In this document: positions 45,155 through 52,467 of the stretch, piece by piece
Layout: each line of letters opens with the position of its first letter
Position numbering within the stretch: position 1 is the stretch's first letter
NCBI RefSeq assembly: GCF_030586465.1
Contig: NZ_JAUQYP010000001.1
Coordinates: forward strand, 248,001-312,000
Reading direction: 5' to 3'
From: Actinotalea lenta
GTDB taxonomy: Bacteria > Actinomycetota > Actinomycetes > Actinomycetales > Cellulomonadaceae
DNA: 64,000 nt
Made by a program: the position numbers and the translations under genes
The notes under the pieces: generated by a model
Told to the model about the DNA's origin: nothing
What the model saw: only the letters and a program-made list of their open reading frames with translations
The model's database searches: none

Positions 45155-45655
45155 ATGACGCACCCGGCGGACTTCGCCCTCGTGCGGGGCGGTGGCATCG
45201 CGCTCTACTGGAGCCCGGCCGTTCTGAGGGATGCTGAGCACGAGCTGGGCGAACTGGGGTACGACCACACCAGGGTCGACGCGGCGAACTGGGACGAGTC
45301 GACCATGCACGAAGCGGTCGCTACGACTCTCGACTTCCCGGGCTACTACGGACGCAATCTCGACGCCCTGGCCGACTGCCTTGGCGACGTAGCCCACGGC
45401 GACTACGGCTGGAGTGCGGAGCGCACCGACCTTGCCGTCACCTTCGACAACTTCGGGACCTTCGCGAGCGAGCAACGAGACCTCGCCCGCGACCTTGTTG
45501 ATCTCCTCGCGGGCGCAAGCCGCTACGGACTCGCCTTCGGACACCGCCTCGTCTGGCTGCTCCACGTCGGCGACCCTCGGTTCACGCTCGGAACGATCGG
45601 CGGGTTCAACGTGCCGTGGAACCGCCGCGAGTGGCTCGACTCATCCCGCGCGTGA
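45155..45655 (+). CDS. Barstar-like ribonuclease inhibitor
   Basis: A 166-residue soluble protein. Its core matches the barstar family: a helix after STMHEAVATTLDFPGYYG, then RNLDALADCLGDV and a C-terminal beta strand (RLVWLLHVGD). Barstar binds and blocks barnase-type ribonucleases. It is longer than classical barstar (about 90 residues), as many family members are. No barnase-like gene is seen nearby. It sits just outside the IS3 remnant and close to the Rhs array, so it may be an orphan immunity gene against incoming toxins. The ATG at 45155 has no clear ribosome site. Confidence 0.85.
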   Translation: MTHPADFALVRGGGIALYWSPAVLRDAEHELGELGYDHTRVDAANWDESTMHEAVATTLDFPGYYGRNLDALADCLGDVAHGDYGWSAERTDLAVTFDNFGTFASEQRDLARDLVDLLAGASRYGLAFGHRLVWLLHVGDPRFTLGTIGGFNVPWNRREWLDSSRA

Positions 45656-45781
45656 GTGAGCCCTCGGCGCTCAAGCAAGTGCGCGCGGCAGCTCCTCCGG
45701 AGGCGATCCGCGCAGTCGATCCGCGGCATGCCGTGCGAGCGGTGTGCAGCCACGCCGGACGGCGGCAGATGCGGATGTTCG

Positions 45782-47053
45782 CTAGGGCGCGAGTAGTCCG
45801 AGTGGGACGACGGCGATGCCGTCGGGTCGGCGGTAGGCGTGGGGTCCGGTGTTGATGACGATGGTGTCGAGGAGGGTGTCGCCGACCTGGTCGGTGAGCC
45901 AGTGCAGGTGGGTGGTGTCGCGGTCTTCGATGGTGGCGTTGAGCTTGACCTCGATGGCTAGCGCTCTGCCGTCGTCGCGGACCAGGACCAGGTCGATCTC
46001 GTGGTCGCCGTTGCGGGTGCGCAGGTGACCGATCGTGGCGTCGGCGGCTTGGGCCGGCACGCGCACGCACAAGGTGACGAGGGACTCGAAGAGGTGGCCG
46101 AGCAGGGTGCCAGCCTGGGGGCCGATGGGTGCGCCGTCGCCGTCGAGCAGGGAGGTACGGTCCGCGCCGAGGAGCCGGGCGGCCAGGGCGGGGTCGGCCA
46201 GGTGGTGCTTGGGGGCTTGTCCGAGCCGGGTCAGGGGATGGCCGGTCGGCGCCCAGGCCGGCACCGGGTCGAGCAGCCACAGCTGGGTCAAGACGTCGCG
46301 GTAGGCGATGGACGTGCTGCGAGCAGGCTTGTCCGACTGGCCGGGCGTCGCGGCGTCGAGCAGGCGCGAGTAGCTGGCGGTCGTGGCGGTCGCCGCGGCA
46401 TAGGCACGCAGCCACGCCAGCATGGCCTCGGGCTTGCGCACCGCCAGACCCTGTTCCGGCACGTCGCGGTCGACGGCGTTGTGCAGGTAGGAGTCGAGCT
46501 GGAACCGCAACGCTCGTGGGGTCAGCCCGCGCAGTCCGGGGAACCCGGAGGCCAGGACCTCGTCGGTGTAGTCGGCCAGCCGCAGGTCGCACTGCCCCTC
46601 GACGGGCGGCCGGGTCCCGGTGAGCAAGGTGCGCAGGCTGACCGTCGGCTTCCCGAGGCCGCGCTCGGACAGGGTCATCGGACGCATCCGTAGCCGGCCG
46701 ATCCGTCCGGCGCCGGAGTGCGCGGTGGCGCCCACCGCCGGGGCGGCGGATCCAGTGAGCAGGAACTGGCCACCGGTCGCCTCCTCGTCGGCGACCCGCC
46801 GCACCACGTCCCATACCTCGGGGACCTTCTGCCACTCGTCGATCAGCAGTGGCCTGGCCCGCACCCGGACCAGGTCCGGATCGGCCGCCACAGCGGTGCG
46901 GTTGGCCCGTGCGTCCAACCGGAGCAGGCCGGCAACCCGCTGCTCAGCCGTGGTCGTCTTGCCCACCGCCTTGGGCCCGTCGATCGCAATCGCCGGTACG
47001 TGCGGGAAGAGGTCATCCAACTCGTCATCGATGATGCGGCGCAGGTAGTCCAC
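45782..47053 (-). CDS. AAA ATPase with DUF4143 domain
   Basis: A 423-residue protein. Residues 25-150 are an AAA domain with Walker A IDGPKAVGKTTTAEQ and Walker B RPLLIDEWQKVPEVWD, followed by FLLTGSA. DUF4143, a winged-helix plus PD-(D/E)xK-like fold, covers about 210-380 and ends with HEIDLVLVRDDGRALAIEVK, where the Asp and E-x-K of a nuclease-like site are visible. These proteins are common in genomic islands and their function is unresolved. It starts at GTG 47053 with a weak ribosome site. Confidence 0.88.
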   Translation of the reverse strand: MDYLRRIIDDELDDLFPHVPAIAIDGPKAVGKTTTAEQRVAGLLRLDARANRTAVAADPDLVRVRARPLLIDEWQKVPEVWDVVRRVADEEATGGQFLLTGSAAPAVGATAHSGAGRIGRLRMRPMTLSERGLGKPTVSLRTLLTGTRPPVEGQCDLRLADYTDEVLASGFPGLRGLTPRALRFQLDSYLHNAVDRDVPEQGLAVRKPEAMLAWLRAYAAATATTASYSRLLDAATPGQSDKPARSTSIAYRDVLTQLWLLDPVPAWAPTGHPLTRLGQAPKHHLADPALAARLLGADRTSLLDGDGAPIGPQAGTLLGHLFESLVTLCVRVPAQAADATIGHLRTRNGDHEIDLVLVRDDGRALAIEVKLNATIEDRDTTHLHWLTDQVGDTLLDTIVINTGPHAYRRPDGIAVVPLGLLAP

Positions 47054-47799
47054 GCCACGACCCTACAACTCGCAGCCCACGAATCAGACAATCCGCAGGC
47101 CTCGAATCAGACAGTTCGCATGAGCGCTCATCGGCTACCGGGCGTCGCGCGGCCAGCGTGCAGCCCTCGAACACCGGGCCGCTCAAGCAGCGGGCAGCCA
47201 CCTAGCAGGATCCGACTGGCACCTAGCCCGCCACACACCCCGACGCGCGCCGACCGCGTAGCCTCATCCTCGGGATGAGGACCGTCCGGACTGCTCCCTA
47301 GCCTTCCCCCTAGGTAAGTCCCGACTAATCCCCTCTCCACCCGGGCCTCTGGGTCCCGTAGACAAATGCGTCGCCGCAGGTCGCGGCAACGAGCTCCGAT
47401 CCCGCGATAACGCGGATCGCCCCGCTCGGTAACGCGGCCAACTCGCCGCGGCATTCGACCGCGCAGGGCGGTCGCACCCGCTCGGGTCACGGCGTGGGGC
47501 TTCCGCAACCCCACCCACTACATCGCCCGCAGCCCGCTCGAGAGCGGCGGCTTCAGACCCCGACTACACCCTCGACTGCGACGGGCCGGGGCATCGCGTC
47601 AACCTCGGCGCGACGCTCGGTGGCCCGGGGCCGCGCCGCTCACGCCGGCGGCCGTCATGCCAAGGCGGGCGCGGGCATGGAACCCGCGCCCCAACGCGCG
47701 CGGAAGCACAGACCGCGTCAAAAACCCCCGTGGAGAGTCGAACGTGGCCGCCGAGCGGCGCCCGAACTTCCCAGACTTGAGACGAGACCGCACGGTCAT
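47054..47799. other. Gene-free stretch downstream of the Rhs array
   Basis: About 746 bases with no credible gene; open frames here are low-complexity Arg/Pro shadows. Near 47552-47581 is a copy of the short repeat found at two other module borders. The rest may be decayed ends of further Rhs modules. I see no RNA gene or transposon end. Confidence 0.5.
47552..47581. repeat. Module-border repeat, copy A
   Basis: TTCAGACCCCGACTACAC at 47552-47569 is identical to 50551-50568. The overlapping GACTACACCCTCGACTGCGA (47562-47581) matches 48664-48683 at 18 of 20 positions. All three copies lie between the end of an immunity-type gene and the next segment. Confidence 0.6.
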
Positions 47800-48246
47800 T
47801 CAGACTCGCATCGCGAGCGAGCCCAGGAGAACCAGGAGGCCGGCTGTGCCGGCGCAGTACGCCGGGGCGCGATGCCGCCACCTCACGGGCGATTCTTGAC
47901 CATCCGATGCCGGCCACAGCTGCCCCCGCCGCCGCCTCCTCGGACGCACGAAGCGGAGTGCCAAGAGGTAGGCGAGGCCGAAGAGAAGTTCTAAGATACC
48001 CGCAACGGACGCAACGGTGGTCAATTGCGAGCCCAGAGAAGGAGCCCGCCCGAGAAGGGCCGCGACGCAGGCAAGAACAGCTCCCATCGCACCGACGAAG
48101 GCCGCGGCTCCACCCCAGCTACCCGAGGTCTTCCAGTAGTCGTCACCACCAAGGAACGCGACCTCAACGCCGAGGTACGTGAGCCACGCACTCCAGGGCG
48201 CCGAGAGAAGGAGAAGTCCCAAACCCGTCAATTGCACGGTATTCAC
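47800..48246 (-). CDS. Putative membrane immunity protein of Rhs module 5
   Basis: A predicted membrane protein of about 148 residues with four hydrophobic helices: VQLTGLGLLLLSAPWSAWLT, a helix with GGAAAFVGAMGAVLACVAAL, one with VAGILELLFGLAYLLAL, and a C-terminal YCAGTAGLLVLLGSLAM. A basic loop (RPRRRRRG) separates the last two. I do not recognise a family. The GTG start at 48246 overlaps the stop of the toxin-candidate gene, the usual arrangement of toxin and immunity pairs. The role is inferred only from position. Confidence 0.6.
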   Translation of the reverse strand: MNTVQLTGLGLLLLSAPWSAWLTYLGVEVAFLGGDDYWKTSGSWGGAAAFVGAMGAVLACVAALLGRAPSLGSQLTTVASVAGILELLFGLAYLLALRFVRPRRRRRGQLWPASDGQESPVRWRHRAPAYCAGTAGLLVLLGSLAMRV

Positions 48247-48623
48247 CACGCTAGGCTGGCCGCGCCCGCCGAGACATACCACGCAGTTCTCAGCGTGCTG
48301 ACTCTGGGCCGGAGCCGCCATGCCGCACGCAACGAGACGCTGTCTGCTCGTGCATGACGAACCGTTGTCGCCACCCCACGGGTCAGGCGGCCGGCAACCT
48401 GAGCTGCGTGGTGCCGACCGACCCCCTTGAATGAACGGACCGCCTTGACTGGCGTGAAAGTCCGCGCCGCATCAATCGCCGTGCCTACCACAAATTCACT
48501 AACCTTCATCTTTCCATGTGCCAACTGAACTCCGCTAGAAGCCACACTCACTCCAAACGCAAGCACGCCAGCAGCCGCACATAGACCCGCAGTGGCAACG
48601 ATGCAGGCAACCGTCGAAACCAC
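48243..48623 (-). CDS. Orphan Rhs C-terminal toxin candidate, module 5
   Basis: About 126 codons like the other variable Rhs ends: a hydrophobic start (VSTVACIVATAGLCAAAGVL), then a basic amphipathic part with FTPVKAVRSFKGVGRHHAAQ, ending SLAW. No Rhs core end precedes it; the frame closes within 50 bases upstream beside a module-border repeat. It could be expressed only from the GTG at 48623, or be a silent cassette. No catalytic motif is visible. Confidence 0.5.
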   Translation of the reverse strand: MVSTVACIVATAGLCAAAGVLAFGVSVASSGVQLAHGKMKVSEFVVGTAIDAARTFTPVKAVRSFKGVGRHHAAQVAGRLTRGVATTVRHARADSVSLRAAWRLRPRVSTLRTAWYVSAGAASLAW

Positions 48624-48663
48624 CCCTACCCCGGCACCGCCACGCCGAACGACCTCACCGCCG

Positions 48664-48683
48664 GACTACACCCTCATCTGCGA
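48664..48683. repeat. Module-border repeat, copy C
   Basis: GACTACACCCTCATCTGCGA matches copy A (47562-47581) at 18 of 20 bases. It lies 20 bases beyond the end of the module 4 immunity gene, at the border with toxin candidate 5. Confidence 0.5.
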
Positions 48684-48702
48684 AGAGCCGACATACCACC
48701 TC

Positions 48703-48888
48703 TCAGCGGTGGGAGTTCCTCCACCAAGCGAGGCCGAAGAATCCGGCGGCGGCCAGCATGGTTACGGGGAGGAAACGCATGTCGACGAAGATTGCCCACC
48801 CGGAAACACTGCTGATCACGAACAGCGTGACTATGAGGACATCCAACAGGACGGCGCTCCGCTTCCGCACGGGTCGGTCCATGATCAC
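48703..48888 (-). CDS. Putative small membrane immunity protein of Rhs module 4
   Basis: A protein of 59-61 residues with two hydrophobic helices (AVLLDVLIVTLFVISSVSGW and FLPVTMLAAAGFFGLAWW) joined by a short loop. Either GTG 48888 or ATG 48882 could be the start; both begin within 10 bases of the toxin-candidate stop. No family is recognised. The immunity role is inferred from coupling and from the same arrangement in the neighbouring modules. Confidence 0.55.
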   Translation of the reverse strand: MIMDRPVRKRSAVLLDVLIVTLFVISSVSGWAIFVDMRFLPVTMLAAAGFFGLAWWRNSHR

Positions 48889-48889
48889 A

Positions 48890-49366
48890 TCACCAAATTC
48901 CTCTCGCGCCGCCTCGCACCATTCGCCAACCCCATTGCAGCATGCTCATTCCATAGTAGTGGTACCTAATAATGCTATTGGCGGCGGGAGCGCGGATCCC
49001 TCCGCTAACAAGGTAGCCGACAGCCTCGCGACCAGTCGTCCGGTGACCGTACGCCTTGTCGACCGCGAGGTTCCCGACAAGGGACGCCGGCGTCGCGATC
49101 GCCACCGAAGCAGCGACGGCGCAGCCGACACCCCCGGTCCCGACGCACAGGGCGGCGCTCGCCGCGACCGCCAGTGAAGTCACGGCCACGGTGACGGCGA
49201 GGTGGGTAATGGTGCGTCGGTGCTGGTAGACCCATTTGGCCGCCTTCTTCGCGGCATCACCGAGGGAACCCCAACTGAAGCGTCCGTCAAGGTCGTAGGC
49301 GTTGATGGGGTCGAGGGGGTAGGTGTAGGTGTTGGGGTTGCCGCCGGAGACGGGGTCGACCGAGGC
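48890..49366 (-). CDS. Orphan Rhs C-terminal module 4 (core end plus toxin candidate)
   Basis: The first 26 or so codons are the Rhs core end ([20 protein letters not shown] then [12 protein letters not shown]). The variable part follows: an amphipathic helix (DAAKKAAKWVYQHRRTITHL), hydrophobic glycine-rich helices (VTSLAVAASAALCVGTGGVG, CAVAASVAIATPASLVGN) and an end in GGARGIW. There is no own signal or full Rhs shell, and no start codon with a ribosome site, so it is probably a displaced cassette. It begins exactly where the module 3 immunity gene ends. A membrane target is inferred from hydrophobicity. Confidence 0.55.
   Translation of the reverse strand, partial: ASVDPVSGGNPNTYTYPLDPINAYDLDGRFSWGSLGDAAKKAAKWVYQHRRTITHLAVTVAVTSLAVAASAALCVGTGGVGCAVAASVAIATPASLVGNLAVDKAYGHRTTGREAVGYLVSGGIRAPAANSIIRYHYYGMSMLQWGWRMVRGGARGIW
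49290..49366 (-). repeat. Rhs core-end copy in module 4 (77 bp)
   Basis: This segment matches 51601-51677 and 52916-52992 with a few differences. It encodes the [18 protein letters not shown] end of the Rhs core. It is the shortest of the tandem copies. Confidence 0.85.
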
Positions 49367-49367
49367 T

Positions 49368-49895
49368 TCAGCGAAACACGTGTGCCAAGAACGGTAGCTC
49401 GCCAGCAACGGCGGCCACCACCGAGAAGGCCACGGCAAAGCCGAACTGCTTGAGCACTCCCAGGCGATCTGCCCGGTAGTTGCCAGCATGCGTCACTTCC
49501 CACGTGCGGTGGGAGATGTCGGCCTGGAGTCGTCGCTGTGGCTTGTAGCCCGTCAGTTGGTCGATGAGGGACCCGGAGAACGCGAGGGCCGGCACACGGA
49601 CGGTTCCCTGCGTGACGAGAGGGCTCTGCCCGTCCTTCAGCTCGATGCCCACTGCGCCGGTGAAGATGTGGTCCACGAGGGGGTTCCTCACCACTACACC
49701 CGTGTCATCCACAACAACTGCTGGCCGGACTCCACCTCGAAACACGACAAAGAGGATCGTTCCTCCAATGACCAGTCCTACTATCCGGTCCGGCAGCGAC
49801 GGGATAGCCCACAGGCTCACCAACCCGTACGCCTCCACGCCCACGATTGCCACCGGACCAAGGATTGCCGTGGTTCGGCGCCGGTGCACCGTCAT
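49368..49895 (-). CDS. Putative membrane immunity protein of Rhs module 3 (PH-like)
   Basis: A predicted membrane protein of 175 residues. Two helices (AILGPVAIVGVEAYGLVSLW and IVGLVIGGTILFVVF) precede a beta-rich segment with VVVDDTGVVVRNPLVDHI, resembling the small bacterial PH-like domains fused to membrane helices. A third hydrophobic helix (GFAVAFSVVAAVAGELPFL) ends the protein. The ATG is one base after the toxin-candidate stop (TAG-G-ATG). The immunity role is inferred from coupling. Confidence 0.65.
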   Translation of the reverse strand: MTVHRRRTTAILGPVAIVGVEAYGLVSLWAIPSLPDRIVGLVIGGTILFVVFRGGVRPAVVVDDTGVVVRNPLVDHIFTGAVGIELKDGQSPLVTQGTVRVPALAFSGSLIDQLTGYKPQRRLQADISHRTWEVTHAGNYRADRLGVLKQFGFAVAFSVVAAVAGELPFLAHVFR

Positions 49896-49896
49896 C

Positions 49897-50487
49897 CTAG
49901 AAGAACCGCACAGTACCGAATCCGTTTGATGCGACGAATACCGCTGCGTTGACAGCCATGTTGTGGGTCGTCGCGCCGATCGCGAGACGAAGGACCCTAC
50001 CACCCGCTCGGTGAGCCCCCCGGGTCACCGTCCGGATCGCGTTGGTCCTGAGGAACGTCTTCGCGGACCCGGTCACCACCTTGGAGACGCCCGCGCCGAT
50101 CCCCGCGCCAAGGGCCAAGAACGCGACATCCTCGGCCAACCCACCGAGCGCCTGCGCACTAGTGGCCCCGTATTTCCGAGCGTTCCCGTAATAGTTCGCG
50201 ACCGCGAGAACACCGCTAGCAGCGAAGCAGGTGACACCCGCCCCCACGACACACAACGCAAAGACGGCGGCCGTGGCAATCCCCTTCCATCCGCCCACGC
50301 TCTTGTATAGCGAGTGCATGCCGCTCTTGAGGCTCGACCACCAGCTCTGCCCGGTCAGGTCGAATCCGTTGATGGGGTCGAGGGGGTAGGTGTAGGTGTT
50401 GGGGTTGCCGCCGGTGACGGGGTCGACGGAGGCGAACCTGCCCAGGGCGGGCAGGTACAGGCGGGCGCCCATCTCGATCGCGGCCAA
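49897..50487 (-). CDS. Orphan Rhs C-terminal module 3 (core end plus toxin candidate)
   Basis: The frame keeps the Rhs core end: [20 protein letters not shown] followed by [20 protein letters not shown]. The variable tip is about 145 residues with several hydrophobic helices ([40 protein letters not shown]) and ends FGTVRFF. Homology to the main Rhs gene actually starts at 50545, but the first usable start codon is later (TTG 50487 or ATG 50472). There is no signal peptide, so it may be a reserve cassette. The tip shows no nuclease or deaminase motif. Confidence 0.6.
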   Translation of the reverse strand: MAAIEMGARLYLPALGRFASVDPVTGGNPNTYTYPLDPINGFDLTGQSWWSSLKSGMHSLYKSVGGWKGIATAAVFALCVVGAGVTCFAASGVLAVANYYGNARKYGATSAQALGGLAEDVAFLALGAGIGAGVSKVVTGSAKTFLRTNAIRTVTRGAHRAGGRVLRLAIGATTHNMAVNAAVFVASNGFGTVRFF

Positions 50488-50545
50488 GGTCCCGGCGTGT
50501 TCGTAGAGTCTGTGGTGTTGGCCGACCCAGGCGTCATCGGCGGTC
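50357..50545 (-). repeat. Rhs core-end copy in module 3 (189 bp)
   Basis: This segment matches 51601-51789 and 52916-53104 nearly base for base. The copy stops abruptly at 50545, followed 5 bases later by a module-border repeat. Confidence 0.9.
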
Positions 50546-50550
50546 GTCGT

Positions 50551-50568
50551 TTCAGACCCCGACTACAC
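50551..50568. repeat. Module-border repeat, copy B
   Basis: These 18 bases are identical to 47552-47569. They lie between the end of the module 2 immunity gene (50672) and the Rhs copy of module 3 (50545). Confidence 0.6.
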
Positions 50569-50671
50569 GAACCTCTGCGCCCATTGGCTCTTCAACTGCG
50601 ATGAGCCCTCTACGCGTTCATCGGCCTGCGGACGGGCGCCACGCGCACCCTGGGACCGAGGCCATGCTCCC

Positions 50672-51112
50672 TCACGAAATTCCGAGATAGGGCTTCGCTT
50701 CCGAGTGTACGCGAACAGCAGGGTTTCGACTAAGCAGCTCTCGACCGAGGGTCGTTCGAAAGGAGGCCGTTCGATGGTCCAGTCGCAATAATGCGAGCCC
50801 CGTTCCGTCTCTCCGCTGAAAGAACAGCGTGGACCCGCGGCGAAAGTCGGACGGGAGTGACACTTCCCTAACGTCGCTCAGTGAGATTCCCCGGGTGCGG
50901 AACCGCTGTCGCATGTAGAGCACGCCGTCCTTTAGCCAGACCCTGCGGGGCGGCGCAACTGCTACCGCAAACAACGCTACTGCTAGACCGGCCGCCAGGT
51001 ACCAGATCCGACGCCCGCTCTCGTCAAGGAAGCCAGCGGCCACGATCAACGCGCCCGCCCCGCCGGCGTATGCGAGAGTATCCCAGCGGCTAACGTCATC
51101 AACAGCGTTCAT
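50672..51112 (-). CDS. Putative membrane immunity protein of Rhs module 2 (PH-like)
   Basis: A 146-residue protein with two N-terminal helices (LAYAGGAGALIVAAGFL and IWYLAAGLAVALFAVAVA). A beta-rich C-terminal half (VWLKDGVLYMRQRFRTRGIS, LSDVREVSLPSDFRRGS) looks like a bacterial PH-like domain. ATG 51112 has GAGG 5 bases upstream and lies 16 bases after the toxin-candidate stop. The same layout as module 3, with unrelated sequence, supports an immunity role. Confidence 0.65.
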   Translation of the reverse strand: MNAVDDVSRWDTLAYAGGAGALIVAAGFLDESGRRIWYLAAGLAVALFAVAVAPPRRVWLKDGVLYMRQRFRTRGISLSDVREVSLPSDFRRGSTLFFQRRDGTGLALLRLDHRTASFRTTLGRELLSRNPAVRVHSEAKPYLGIS

Positions 51113-51128
51113 CGAGTCCTCGTCGAAT

Positions 51129-51997
51129 CTAGAAGGCCCGCATCGGGCCATACGATCTCAGCCGAGATGTATCACTTCGTTGGCCTGTTGGCGCCCAGGC
51201 GAACGCGTAGTTGAACATTGCGTTGCCGACCTGGAGGCCGGTGATGCGACGGACTGTGCGTGGTCGACCGGCCGCGCGCGCTGCGTCCTTGGCGACCCCA
51301 ATTATGCCACCCTGTCTGGCGGATGTTGCCCTGCTCACTGTTGATGCGGCCTCCGCCGCCTCACCGGCGGCGTGGGAAGCGCGCGCCACAGTCCCAATCC
51401 CGCCGAGAATAAGCGTCGTCGCGGTCGCGATCAGCGCGACTCTTGCAGCACCCGAGTCCCCGGCCAACGCGTAGGCGCCGGCCGAGGCAACCCCGAGCAC
51501 CAGAGTTGCCGTCTGGCAGGCTGGAAGTAGGCAAAACCCGACAATCGCGGATGCAACCCCCAGTGCCTGGGCGATACCACCCCAACTGAAGCGTCCGTCA
51601 AGGTCGAATCCGTTGATGGGGTCGAGGGGGTAGGTGTAGGTGTTGGGGTTGCCGCCGGTGACGGGGTCGACGGAGGCGAACCTGCCCAGGGCGGGCAGGT
51701 ACAGGCGGGCGCCCATCTCGATCGCGGCCAGGGTCCCGGCGTGTTCGTAGAGTTTGTGGTGTTGGCCGACCCAGGCGTCATCGGCGGTCCCGGTGCGGGT
51801 GTCGGGCACGGCGTCATCGGCGCTGGTGGTCCCGATCGCCCCGGTGGCCGGGTCCAGGGGCTGACCGAACGGGTCATACACACTCAACCCCCCGGTGCGA
51901 GCCCCGGTGGCATCAGAGGTGAACACCACGTCACCGTGGATGTCCGGCCACGCCCAGGACCCGGCCCCGCCCACCGGCACGGTGAGCTGGACCCCAC
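51129..51997 (-). CDS. Orphan Rhs C-terminal module 2 (core end plus toxin candidate)
   Basis: About 290 codons. The first 135 or so are a near copy of the Rhs core end, from [19 protein letters not shown] to [15 protein letters not shown]. The variable tip follows: hydrophobic helices ([39 protein letters not shown]), an Ala/Arg-rich stretch and the end YGPMRAF. The core begins directly at the stop codon of the module 1 immunity gene, so the module has no start of its own and may be silent until recombined with an upstream Rhs gene. The start position is not defined. Confidence 0.6.
51601..51995 (-). repeat. Rhs core-end copy in module 2 (395 bp)
   Basis: Matches 52916-53310 of the main Rhs gene at a constant offset of 1315 bases with only a handful of differences. 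It is long enough for homologous recombination that would swap toxin tips. Confidence 0.93.
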
Positions 51998-52462
51998 CTA
52001 CGATGGGAACAAGATCGCTCGAATGACGAGAGCAACAGCGCCTAGAAGCGCGGCGGCCATGCCGATAGTCCAGCCTCGACGATCTCGCGAAAGCTGGTTC
52101 TCGTCGCGACCCAACTGTTCCTTGGGGTCCAAAGGCACGCCGGGAAGCATCGCAGCGCGCGTCAATTCGACGATCGTGAGAGCTCCAAGAACCGCCACCG
52201 GGCCGTACAGGATCGCCTCGACCCACCCGGGGTGAGACCGCACGCTAAGAAAAGCCGCAGCCGCAACGCCGAAGGGAAGGTAGGCCAACATTGTCACCGC
52301 CCATGCCCGGCCCCAAATGGCGTGGCGCCAAGCAACCTCCCTGCGCGTCGCAGGATTCATCGCTCGATCGACCTGTTGGTGCGACGCGCCCGAAAGGGCA
52401 CGGGTAGCCCCCTTCCAAGCCAACCAGGCCCGCGCGCGTACGCGCCTCGCGTATCTGACCAT
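51998..52462 (-). CDS. Putative membrane immunity protein of Rhs module 1
   Basis: A predicted membrane protein of 154 residues. A basic N-terminus with [20 protein letters not shown] is followed by three or four helices, including [38 protein letters not shown] and the C-terminal [23 protein letters not shown] 52462 comes 5 bases after the stop of the Rhs gene, with AGGGG partly inside that gap. No family is recognised; the immunity role rests on position and on the repeated pattern. Confidence 0.65.
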   Translation of the reverse strand: MVRYARRVRARAWLAWKGATRALSGASHQQVDRAMNPATRREVAWRHAIWGRAWAVTMLAYLPFGVAAAAFLSVRSHPGWVEAILYGPVAVLGALTIVELTRAAMLPGVPLDPKEQLGRDENQLSRDRRGWTIGMAAALLGAVALVIRAILFPS

Positions 52463-52467
52463 ATCCC

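Noticed and set aside
47494-47994. Plus-strand open frame of 166 codons in the gene-free stretch
   Set aside because: Low-complexity Arg/Pro/Ala composition and overlap with the module 5 immunity gene.
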